Origin: Ciona savignyi | Lineage: Eukaryota > Chordata > Ascidiacea > Phlebobranchia > Cionidae | Direction of reading: 5' to 3' | Length of the DNA stretch: 64,000 bases | Assembly: GCA_000149265.1 (NCBI GenBank) | Contig: CH002657.1 | Location: forward strand, 289,544 to 353,543 | The notes under the pieces: generated by a model | Seen by the model: only the letters and a program-made list of their open reading frames with translations | Databases searched by the model: none | What the model was told of the DNA's origin: nothing | Translations under genes and position numbers: made by a program | Part shown: in pieces, positions 23,302 to 34,186 of the stretch | How positions within the stretch are numbered: the first letter of the stretch is position 1 | Layout: every line of letters starts with the position of its first letter

Positions 23302-25386
23302 TTTCTCCTTATTGTCGTCAGTAGTTTTGTTTTTTTATATTGCAATATTCAAGTCGCAGTACAATTTCTATGATAATAATACATGTTCATCATTTTCTTT
23401 TAACAATTTATACAGAAATTGGTGGCATAAAACTCGCCTTCCATCCACTGCTACCATGGCTCAAATACTTTTTATTTGTTTTGCTGCCAAGGCGTGTATA
23501 GTACTTAGTTCTTGCCTGTTGTCCGCACTGCATGCTATGTAAATTTCTATACGGTTCTTGTGCTACGTTACCATGTTATTTTACTTCTTGTGTAAGGTTG
23601 TAGGTAGACATACCAATTACCTAAAATTTTCTTGTTTTGTTTTATGGCAAAATTCCGATCAAAATTTCCTCCTTTCAACTGAACTTGTATTGACTCCTTC
23701 AAATCTTAATTCATTAAATCGTGACATGAGTAGTAAACAACAGAAAACCCCAGAATAATTATTTTCAATACATACTGACAATCAATCTTATGCATAATAA
23801 TTACACTTCAAAATTACTAGCAATAAGCATTGTTTTGTTTGCAATATGCATGATGTCCTTCCTATTTCCCCTGTATTCAGTGCATTACACAATGTCCAAT
23901 GATCTAGGTTTAAAAACAAACCTTTTCGAAGATCTAGAGGAGATGTAGTTCACTTACAAAGTTGTTTGCCATATATAAATTTTGGAAATGTATGTTTTAA
24001 TGCAAGTGCACTTCCGGTACGATTTGTATTAGATACAACCATACGTACATTGTTTCTCAAGTATTTATTTTTCATCAGGTTTACCCTTAAACTAACTTGT
24101 TTCAAACCAAATCAATAATTATTGTTTTTGCACCTTTTCCTGCATGCCCTTCTTACTTCTTTGTGGTCGCTTCTTTTATATTACACTTATTCCATTTTAC
24201 ATCAATAATATACAACCGCACTTTACACAGTGGTTTATAATGTATTCATGGAGTCTTACATAAAGTACAGCTTACCATGGTTCATGGCCTACTTCTCTCA
24301 TTGTTTTTGAGATTCTGTTATCACCTGGTTTGTGGGATATTAACTCTGTCATAACAAATCTAGTTTACAGTCTTGAAGTTGCAGTAAAGTCTCTTTAATT
24401 GTTTCTGTATCTACCTTATACAACAAAAGATCTACACAAGACTAAAACTTTTGACTACTTAATCCAAAGCTGTGGTCGACAAATTTTTTAATGCGGTGTG
24501 AAAGTTTATGAATAAAAACAACCTCGTGTGACAACCAACAACGAATTAGAAATCCGTTGTCCAGGATTATTGGAAACTCCTGCCATTTAATTTAAATCAC
24601 TTGGAAGAGGCCATTAAGCTAGTTTTGTAAAATTTACGTGGAGAAGTTGTTTTTAGAAGGCTAATATCTTATATAACTATTTAAGCACTTTTGACAAAAC
24701 ACTCAGCGATAATCTTTAAGTTTAGTTTGAAAAAGCTTATAGTATAGATCAGCGGTCGGTTTTTATGGCACAAAACCAACAATCTTAAAACTCGCAAAGC
24801 ATGCATATCAACAGTCTTAATTATCTTGATATTGTTTTGTAACTATTGAATAGCTGCAGCATTGCTAGTTCTACCCACTGTTAATGTTGAATGTTTGGTC
24901 GAAGACGTTTGAATAGTTTAAATGGTTGACACGCGAAGTTGCATTCATTTTAATATTATTCATAAACATTAACCGACCCCTGGTATAGATTAGGCGTGAG
25001 CTATAGAGCAATAAATCATGCAGCGTACCATGAAAAAAAACTGAGGCAGGGGTTGCCGAACCCGAAGCTAAATAAAGTGGACATTTTACTGTGATAATAA
25101 CAATTTACAGAATCTTGTGCAAGTGAATTGATGTAAATTCTACTAATTTCGGAATTGCAGGAATGCCCTGATTGCAGGAAACTACCTGTTTAATGTTGAA
25201 TTGTGGATATCACATTTTAAAATAAAAGCCACAAAACAAATTTTAAATGTTTATGTATTAAGAAACAAGTAAAGTCATATACAATGTAGGCCTATACAAT
25301 GCGACAAGTGATAAACAGTTATCATTTTAAACTCAAGTTCATCGCATGATTAACCTCAAGTCACTTGACACGATTTTGATAAATGG
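23302..25386. other. BICD 3' UTR and convergent BICD-MCM4 spacer
   Basis: No coding exon is seen. Plus-strand AATAAA signals at 24511-24516, 25010-25015 and 25221-25226 are candidate BICD 3' ends. On the minus strand the first good signal after the MCM4 stop is ATTAAA (plus-strand TTTAAT at 25189-25194). If the distal signals are used, the two transcripts overlap tail to tail. Confidence 0.5.
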
Positions 25387-28300
25387 TTAACAGAGACGAA
25401 TAACATCTCCCGTACGAACAAGAACTTCATCGTCCTGCAAAGCTCGCACTGCCTCATCAAACATGGCTTGGGTGATAATCTGGTCTGTTTGACTTCTCCA
25501 CCGGTCAAGCAAAGAGCGACATCGCATGGTTGGACCAGTCTTGGTTCCCTGGCCACCTCGACCTTTGTCCTGATCAATCAACTGCTTGAGGGCGCCCTTC
25601 AACTCTTCTTGGCGTTTGCGTGCTGTGGCACTCATACCTGTTGGAAAAGAAATAATTTTTAACATTTACCACCCCTTTTTGGTCCATTTTTTATTACGTA
25701 TTTTTTTACACGCAAGACTCAAGTGACAGACCTGTTATGTAACTATAAGGTGACATGTAGCAGTAAATTTGTGTATGTTGGGTTCATTTTAATATAAGTA
25801 TTAAATGTGGGTTGAAACAAGCTACACCATAAGGGATTATTCCACTTACATTATTGGTGGGATATGGGATGAACTTGAAAAGGTAACAGAAACCAAACAG
25901 CAAATTAGACAAATCACCTGTAGTTAGAATGGAAATATCCACTATTCCAGTTCTTGGATCAGTTGCAGATTGTTTCAGAGCTTCTCTGTACAACCGGAGA
26001 GCCTCTTGGACATCCAGTCGTTCTACTTTAACAGAGAGTCGACTTTTAGCGTGTGCCTCGGACAACCGGATGAGAGATTCCAACTGCCGAGGGTAAGCAG
26101 TGACTCCACCTTTGCTGCCGGATCCACCACCCTTGCGCATCTCAACATATGCCTAAAGTAACGAAGATCATATTAGTGAGAATTAAAATGCAAGGAGTGT
26201 ACTACAGTCAAAAAATACTGCTTTGAAACTTGAAACAATAGGCAAATGCTTAAATTTTGATGAAGGCAATTACCACAGGTTGTTGGATGGATCTACACAC
26301 TTAACATTTTCGCCCCAGTTATATCCTTGGACAAGTTTCACGTAACGTTTTCACAACATATTTTTATGTTTTCAGTGTATTTAAATTGTGATTTTAGGTA
26401 AACTGTGATTCTTAGTCTTCCTATATGGACAAGTACTATTATATAGGCTAGTGTATTTGTAAAAAGTATGGTATAAATTGTCACAACCCCACGCATTAAG
26501 CTTCAAAAATGCAAACTTGTGATGAAGCTGAAAAGCCAATCAAACCTGCACAAGTTCCTGTCCAGCATCTTCAGTGAGCCGTGGTTTGATGAAAGCTCTC
26601 GCATAAGCGATATAATCCTTGAGGACATCAGCGTCCATCACATCAACCTCCTCCTCTTCCTGGGTTCGGTGGTACAGAGACACCAAGTGGTTGGCAAGAC
26701 GACGGTCGTACGCCTCATCCTGCATAAAAGTTTAAAAATTGACCCCAAAATCCAGTGTTGTTGTGGATATAACCAACAGAGACCTTACTTAATTTCTGAC
26801 CATTGTGAGGGTTTATCAGACCAAGAAAATGTTATTTTATGACCATGCAGGTCTAAACTCTTATACCAAAGACTTAAAAATAAAAAAATACCAAACAACT
26901 AAGATTGCTGAATGGAATTTACTTCTGGAGTTTGTAAAAATGAATCAGACATTTGGGGTTGGTTTGTACCTGCGGGTCGAGCATGAGGAATATGAGGTCG
27001 AATCTCGATAGCAAGGTGTGGGGAAGCATGATGTTCTCGATGATTGTTTTCTTCGGGTTCCACTGGGATTCACATGGATTTGCTGCAGCCATCACCGAAG
27101 TACGAGCGTTCAGCTGACAAATGATCCCGGCTTTCGCAATGGAAAGTGTCTGCTGCTCCATCACTTCATGTAAAATGGACCTGGATGGAAGAAACATTTT
27201 GAATTATTTTTGAGGCGTAAACACTTCAGTATTACACACTCGTTTTTTTTGTATCTTAAAATAGCAGTATTTTTAATTCTATATCTTATAATTTAAAACA
27301 GTTAAAGTATTACCTGGTACTATCGCTCATTTTGTCAAACTCATCAATGCAGCAAATTCCATTATCTGACAACACAAGAGCACCTGGTTGCATCATCAAC
27401 TGTTTCGTTTCTGCTTCCTTTGTTATATAAGCTGTGAGGCCGACCGCACTTGTAGCCCTGCACAATGCAATACACATATTAAATATCATATACTAAAAGC
27501 TTTTTAAAACAAAATTGTCTTTCATGTTTTTTTTTTGTTTCACATAAATAGTTTTTCGTATTTGAAAAGATGTTAAAAATGCCAACCTTTCCGTTTGTAT
27601 ATTGGCCGCGCGGTGACAATTTTTCATGAACATATCGAAGCAGCTGGGATTTACTGGTGCCAGGATCTCCACACAAGAGGACATGCATCTCAGCTCGCAT
27701 GCCCGCCTTGCTACCTGTTTTCGAATACTTCTTCAACTGCTTGCGAGAGCCCCCAAATAACTGTAAAAAATCAAATCTTTAAAGATAACCAATGATAAAG
27801 AAATTAAGCAATATTCTAAAGTGTCCAAAACCAATTAGGATGTCGTTACAAAGTGAGAAAATTAAAAAAACTTTTTAAAACAGAATCATTTTGATAAGAA
27901 CAAAATTGTGCAAATGGCTTTGCCATATTGGCATGGGCACAACCGCACCTGCAGCAGGATTCCTTTCTTGATATCGTCGTGGCCAAACACACTGGGTGCA
28001 ACAGCTTGTGCCAGTCTGTCATAAATATCCGGCTTCTTTGAAAGTGAGTGAATCATTTCAACTCTTGCTTTGGTTAACTGAATCTGAGGTTGAAACAATC
28101 TTTGTCAGAATAAATGTGATGCTAAGTTTTTAGACTGAAAAATGTCAAATATTTAGTCAATAGTAAAGCCGATAAACAGGGCTACGATACTTTAGTTAGT
28201 TTCACTATGAATGATGTACAACTATGACATTATAATGCAAAAACCAAATCAAAAATACAACCTGTAATCAAATGCATTACAATGTATAATAATAAATTTT

Positions 28301-31300
28301 ATAAATCTTTAGTTTGTGAAGTGTGTATGGCAAAAAAGTGATATTTAATAAAGTCTGAGTAATGCTTTCACAGAGTGGTCTAAGTAATCGTCTGTGGAAC
28401 AGAGATGGTAACTAATTGCTTTTTTTTTAGTATATAACCGACAACAGATCTGCCCCCAACTCATACTACATGACCATTAAAGCACAACATACAAGTGTTT
28501 TTCTGCATTGATCAATTTTGAGGTGAAAGGTTTTGTGCAAAAAAATTCGTGCTTTACCTGACTGTCCTCATCATCAGCCGTTTCGTAAAGTTTCTGTCGC
28601 TTTTCATCCTGCTTGCGGAAGTTGAGCACATCGACGTGGGTTCGATACACAGACTTCACGTTGCTCATCCTGGGATTGGCACGAAGTGGTTGAGCTCGGT
28701 AAATCCCGGTCACCACCACTCGGTCACCGGGTTGCACTGAGTCAACCAGATGTCCGTAACAATGCAGCGCCACCGAGTGCGGTGTCTGACCGGCAGGCAT
28801 GTCGTCCGGTGCTTCTTGAAGTTTGATCATTTGTCTGTGAAATATTTGCACATTGCATCGTTATATTTGAATTCAAATTAAGAAACTATTCCAAGTATTA
28901 TTATTATTATTATACAATATATATACTGCTCATGTGGTCGCTTGAAAGAACAGCTTAACTTGGCCCAGTTGCTACAATTTACGATAAAATGATAGTAGCG
29001 TTTAAATAATTTGGTTACTTTTTTAATATTGTTTTGGCAGAAATTGCATCTATATAACCAAAATTCTGTGTAACTGCTACCTGTCAGTAAAAAGCGATCG
29101 GTTGTGTATCAAGGACATCGCATGAGTCGTCTTGCATCGATCGCAAATGGACGGCTCAGCGATTCTTCCTCTCTCAATCTCCACCGTCACCTCGTGATGA
29201 CAAACATTGCATCGGAAGAATCCCTCCCGCATCTCCGGGATGAGTGACGAGGATTGGATCACCATCCCATTAATGGTGATGAGCTGGTCAATGTCCTCTG
29301 GATTCAAATTCCTCATGTTCTTTGTGCGTTCAGCATTGAACGGTTTCACCTATCGTTGGAAAAATCGTGTGAACTTGTGTGAACTAGCCCACTGAAAATT
29401 TGACCAGATAAGGCACAAATTAATGACTATTTATATCTTTAAAAACAACTAAAATTTTGTGTTTAAGTGTTAAGAAATCGACCGGGAATGAGGCTATAAA
29501 AAGATCTTTGACTATTAAAGATATGATGTTTACATAATTTATTTTTATAATTTTTATTTTATCATTTTTAAAATGAAACAAATGATTTCTAATGAGGTTC
29601 ATAAAAATGTTTAACTTACTTATATAAATTGTACAAAATCAAATACATGATCACTAAAAAGATTAAAATATGTTGAACATATTATTAGATAAATACCAAT
29701 GTATTGGTACTCTGGTAGCCTCTTTCCGCTCTTTGTTATATTTTATTGATAACTAACTGTTAAGCAAACCTGTATTTGATGCATTAGTGAGATGTCCGGA
29801 TATCGTGTAAAGAACATTTCATTCACCGCCATGTCAAATGTGGGGATCACTTCCTAGGAGTTAAAGTAAGCTAAACTTGAACAATGCATGTGATAAACTG
29901 GATTGGATAATTAAAAAATCTGGAAAAAAATTATAACGGATAAATAATAATCTCTGTAGCTCATATAGTTGAAAAAAGAAATAGTCATAAGAGGCATTAA
30001 TACGATTTAATGCAAAACAACATCAAGCTATTGGTACTACAGTGTGGCTATTTTAACAATTTGTCAAGTTGGGAATATATCACACCCAATTGATACACTG
30101 ATTATAGCAATCCATATATGCTTTCTGATTACAACTGGGATGATATGACTAGGCTGTGGATTAAATATATTACAACCGACCACAGCGCTATCCACTATGT
30201 ATTACTTGCTACAGGAAAAAACAATTTTAATTGGTGGAAATTTGTTTCACATAAAAATTTACGAAAACATAACTAACTTGTGGGTAGCAAATAAGTTGGC
30301 GATACAAGTCGGCATCAAAAGCTTTCAAATGTGAGCAATTGACTTCAAAGAACGGCTCCTCGGTCACGCTGATTTCCTCGAGCTTTCTCAGGTACATTGG
30401 CTCATTTGCATCCATCCCATCTGTTTCCATAGCAACATCCTCTTCGGTGGGGAGGAATCTACAAATTTGATCAAGAATTGTTTTGTTATAGAGTCCCGTA
30501 TCATTTTTTAAAATTTACTGAAAATCCATGATGGGTTTTCTAAAAAGAAGTTGATTATTTCTTCATATCTGTTAAGGCTTTACTAATAAAGTTGTTTATG
30601 TAATGGGTCAAGAGAAGTTTATTGTTGACTCGTGAAAACAATTTATCTTTATCATGGACCATGGGAAACCCAAACAAATGTAACATTTTGCCAACACATT
30701 TTGGTGATCAGGATAAATACTGGGTTTTAATAAGAGGTAAACAAGCTAAGAAAAGCTGAGACCAAAGTGGACATTTTCGTGGTCACAAGTGCAGGTTGTT
30801 GAATGCTATAAATGAGGACCATGGTAAATTCTTGTATAAATTCATCACATATTCAAAGTATTACTTTCTTATCTTGTCAGTCTTATCTAGGCTCTATTAA
30901 ACCTAACATTTCATAGAACTGACCTGTTGATAAACTGTGTGAAATGAGTTTTGCAATGACTGACCACAACATCTGTCCCCCATATCACCAGTTGACCTGC
31001 CGGATCAGCCGAAGAAGGAATCTCATCCTCATTTTCCTCCGGGATCGGTTCTGGACGAGATTGATCCGGATTCTGATCCGAATTGAGGTTGACAACTCGA
31101 ACACGGTTGTTGCTTCCCAAGTCAGCTCTCTGACGCACCTTTACAACACAAGGTAAAAAACAAATATGTACCAAGATGGAACCGGAGCAAGATGGAAAAA
31201 AGCGTTTTCTTTTTTATCAATACAATTTTCAATTAAATTCGTGATCACTATCTTAATAAAATTTAGAGTGAAACAAAAAAATCTAGTATTTTTAAAAGTG

Positions 31301-31727
31301 CAGTTAGCATGATTTCTGCCATTAGAGAATAGCACTTTGTATTTTTCCTTCTCTAAGGCAATATGTCTATAAATTTTACCATACAGAATTGGAAGTTTGG
31401 CCTATTTCAACATGAATATCACCATTGTAATATAAAAATCATATAAATTACCGGCGTCATAGTTCCTCTTCCAGTTCTACCAGGCGTGAGGCCAGAACTA
31501 CGAGGAGTTCTCACGCTACTGGGAGTTCCATAGAACAACGGGGAGCTTAAGTCGATCTCGCTCAGGTTGGCTGGTGTTTGTGGGGCAAGAATTGAATCAG
31601 TGGTAGCATCAAGCAGTCCAACATGCTGGGTGGGTGAGGTTGCTGGCAACATGGATAGTTCACTGCTTCCTTGGCTTGGTGGATCATTGCTTTGCCGTCC
31701 TCGTCGTCCTCTGATAGGCGACGACAT
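25387..31727 (-). CDS. MCM4: DNA replication licensing factor MCM4
   Basis: Thirteen minus-strand exons: 31727-31452, 31138-30924, 30458-30278, 29853-29770, 29349-29081, 28834-28558, 28083-27949, 27760-27587, 27492 or 27457 to 27314, 27180-26970, 26719-26546, 26152-25918, 25637-25387. Using 27492 gives 886 residues (human 863). MCM4 is one subunit of the MCM2-7 ring, the replicative helicase loaded on origins in the nucleus. The Ser/Thr-Pro-rich N-tail ([18 protein letters not shown]) carries the expected CDK-site cluster. A zinc finger is at C299/C302...C321/C324 (CNVC...CDRC). Walker [10 protein letters not shown] lies near 510-518, Walker [10 protein letters not shown] follows, and SRFD is the arginine finger. 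The junction of exons 8 and 9 is odd: the strong acceptor before 27457 is out of frame, while an upstream acceptor keeps frame but adds 12 residues (see findings). The start is the only ATG before the tail. Confidence 0.96.
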
Positions 31728-32851
31728 GCTCAGATAATTTAAATGAAAATGTATAGGTTAATTTTCTGAAATAAATATATTTCATAAAACCAGGTGCGCA
31801 CTTTGAGCTGTTTGGAGCGCATGGTACACAAAGCCCATTTCAATTCAATTTTCAATTCAATTCAATTTTTATTTTTGTTTCTTTCGCTGCAGCGTTTACC
31901 ACCAACAATTTATAAATCAACAGTTGACAATAAAAATAAAAGATACTGTGGCAATTGGCAAAAAACTACAGCAAAACCATTTAAAAAAATAATGGAAACC
32001 GAAGCGAGACAACTCCGTTAACTTCCTCAACTAATCTGTTAAACGAACAGTTACTTTAGACTAAATCAATACAACATTTTTTTTAATATTCTTCTTGTTA
32101 ACAAGACCAGATCGGTTTCCCGCGAAAATTTGGCGCCAAATTTTAACCATGTGGTGGAGTCAAGAGTACTAGAACACAAGAAAGAGTCACTTCTACAGCA
32201 CGCAAACTTGCCAGTTGTTCCCTTTGATGTTTTGCCTTTATATAATACAAACAATATTAAAAATTTTAAGGGTTGTGGACTATAGTTCCATTAATAATTT
32301 TTTAAAGAACAAATAATATAAAATGAAAAACAACTTTGTGATGGGGATTTCCCTGTATTAAAAGTACTGGGGGTGCGTGAAAAATTAATAATTTTTAAGT
32401 GAGTGGTTTTTTCATGGCCGTGCAGTAAAAAAATAAAATTCATGTTTTATTTTCAAATTGAAAACTGCAAGGTTTTTTTTAACATAGTTTATCAACAGAT
32501 TAGCTCGTGGTACCGCAGAATCAGCATCATTTATTTTTGGAGTGAAAAATATGTAAAACAAATTAAAATTGGAATGTATGACACAACATTAGCAACACCT
32601 TGTTAAGGTAATAGGCAGTTGGTATTCTGGTTATTAACTATATCTATGAAAAATGTGTTTTACATGTTACAAAACTGTTTTATGTCTTGTGTACTGTATA
32701 TAAAATGTTTGTGGTGAATATTTAGCGTTTGACAATTTTGGTTTACTGCCATTAAAGAATTATATATTTTTTGTACAGTAAAATCTAAAGAATACCGAAC
32801 TGATTTTCCAAAAAAATGAGTAATTAATAGTATATAGTGAAGTTGAAAAAC
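31728..32851. promoter_or_regulatory. Divergent MCM4-GNB1L promoter region with E2F-type sites
   Basis: At 32116-32128 is TTTCCCGCGAAAA and at 32125-32144 a perfect 20-bp palindrome AAAATTTGGCGCCAAATTTT. Both contain the TTTSSCGC core recognised by E2F/DP, which is known to drive MCM genes at G1/S. They lie about 400 bp upstream of the MCM4 ATG and 710 bp upstream of the GNB1L ATG. A (ttcaa)n tract with T-rich tail at 31838-31880 looks like a LINE/SINE tail inserted between the sites and MCM4. The rest of the spacer is AT-rich without a gene. Confidence 0.6.
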
Positions 32852-33862
32852 ATGTCCAATATTTCCCCGTCATATATTCTCCACCGCGATGCCCCAATCA
32901 CTGATTTGAATTTTTGGGAATCGAACCTTTCACCAGAATCAAGATGGCATCTCATTGCTTGTTATACTGGGGAGTGTGGCGTTGATGTGATTGATCTGGT
33001 GTCATGGCGACCGAAGTTCTCACTTCCGTGCAACGAACCTGGTGGAATGCTCTCCGCCTGTGGAGTGAATGATGCGGAATTGGTGACCTTGAGTAAAGAT
33101 GGTCAACTGAAGTTGATCGACCTTTGCTCCAGTTCAGCGCGACCTAAAGTCAACTTATCCCTCGGCAATGTAGCTTTCTGTAAAGCTTCAGTGTTTAATC
33201 AAGCTTCATCATTGACCGTTGCCGTTCCTGGCGAGGAAAAATCATCTGTAAATGTTTGGGATTTAAACAATAGCAAAATTATATCACGTCTTATACCAAA
33301 GCCAACACAAAGTCTTGGCATGCCAATGTGTTTAAAACTCAGTACAACTTCCAGACTTTTGGCGACTGTTGGGTATGAGGATGGTTCTGTACTTATATGG
33401 GATGTAATGGAAAGTCGAACAGTGTTCGAAGCATCTCAGATCTTCCCCGAACCGGTAATGTGCTTGGATGTATGTGTAGATGAAGACAAAGATAGCTTCG
33501 TTGCTGTTAGTGGCTCTGCAACCAATGACTTAATCCGACAGTCTGTGCATTTGCCAAGCATTAAAACATTAACGGATGAAAAAACTGATATGACCAGTAA
33601 ATTAATGAAACAAAGTTTATTAAACCCTGGTGTTGCTGCTGTGAAAATCCGTGCCGATAAAAAAATAATTGCAATGGGTGGCTGGGATTATAAGATTCGT
33701 ATTTATGGATTTAAGAAGCTGAAACCGCTGGCATGTCTGCAGTACCATACCGGTACAGTGCAAGCAATGGCATTTTGTCATCATTTCGATTCTTCCAAGC
33801 AAATTTTAGCTTGCGGTTCTACAGATCAGAAAATAACTGTGTGGAATATATATAATGATTGA
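32852..33862 (+). CDS. GNB1L: WD-repeat protein GNB1L (G protein subunit beta-like 1)
   Basis: A single uninterrupted frame encodes 336 residues (human 327). The ATG at 32852 is chosen because a stop lies in frame 22 bp upstream. Diagnostic blocks are LGMPMCLKL, YEDGSVLIWDV, EPVMCLDV, NPGVAAVKIRADKKIIAMGG then WDYKIRIY, and ACGSTDQKITVWNI, in the order of human GNB1L and spread over WD repeats of a seven-bladed propeller. Human GNB1L supports stability of PIK-related kinases (ATR, ATM and others) together with the TTT-chaperone pathway (published work). The gene has no intron, unlike its neighbours. It is followed 325 bp later by PUS7L on the same strand. Confidence 0.93.
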   Translation: MSNISPSYILHRDAPITDLNFWESNLSPESRWHLIACYTGECGVDVIDLVSWRPKFSLPCNEPGGMLSACGVNDAELVTLSKDGQLKLIDLCSSSARPKVNLSLGNVAFCKASVFNQASSLTVAVPGEEKSSVNVWDLNNSKIISRLIPKPTQSLGMPMCLKLSTTSRLLATVGYEDGSVLIWDVMESRTVFEASQIFPEPVMCLDVCVDEDKDSFVAVSGSATNDLIRQSVHLPSIKTLTDEKTDMTSKLMKQSLLNPGVAAVKIRADKKIIAMGGWDYKIRIYGFKKLKPLACLQYHTGTVQAMAFCHHFDSSKQILACGSTDQKITVWNIYND

Positions 33863-34186
33863 TTGAAAACCTTCATTTTTACATATATATTTAATACACG
33901 TTTTGTTGATTTTTAGAATCAAACAGAATTATTACCAAAGTTTTTAAAACATAGAATAGCGATCAAAGTAAGGTCATCATGAAAATATATTTTCAGTAAT
34001 AACTTAAAAAATGCAGCAATTCAACATATATATTCAGACAAACCAGCTTTGCCACACTACAAGTTATTCATTGCAAGTACATTTATTTTAGTAACTGTGT
34101 TGGATTATCAAATTTTTATTCAGTACATTTAACCCATACTATTTCTTTATTAGTAATGTTTTTATACTTTGAAAGTAGAAGTAAAA
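33863..34186 (+). other. GNB1L-PUS7L spacer, possible operon junction
   Basis: The 324-bp spacer holds no AATAAA or ATTAAA on the plus strand. Acceptor-like tracts (atttattttag ending near 34091, ctttattag ending 34153) precede the PUS7L ATG. This could be a trans-splice junction between two genes of a polycistronic unit, or simply a short spacer with a non-canonical poly(A) signal. Confidence 0.35.

Noticed and set aside
32837-32851. Five extra N-terminal residues on GNB1L
   Set aside because: They depend on a GTG start; the first ATG at 32852 is preferred for a nuclear eukaryotic gene.
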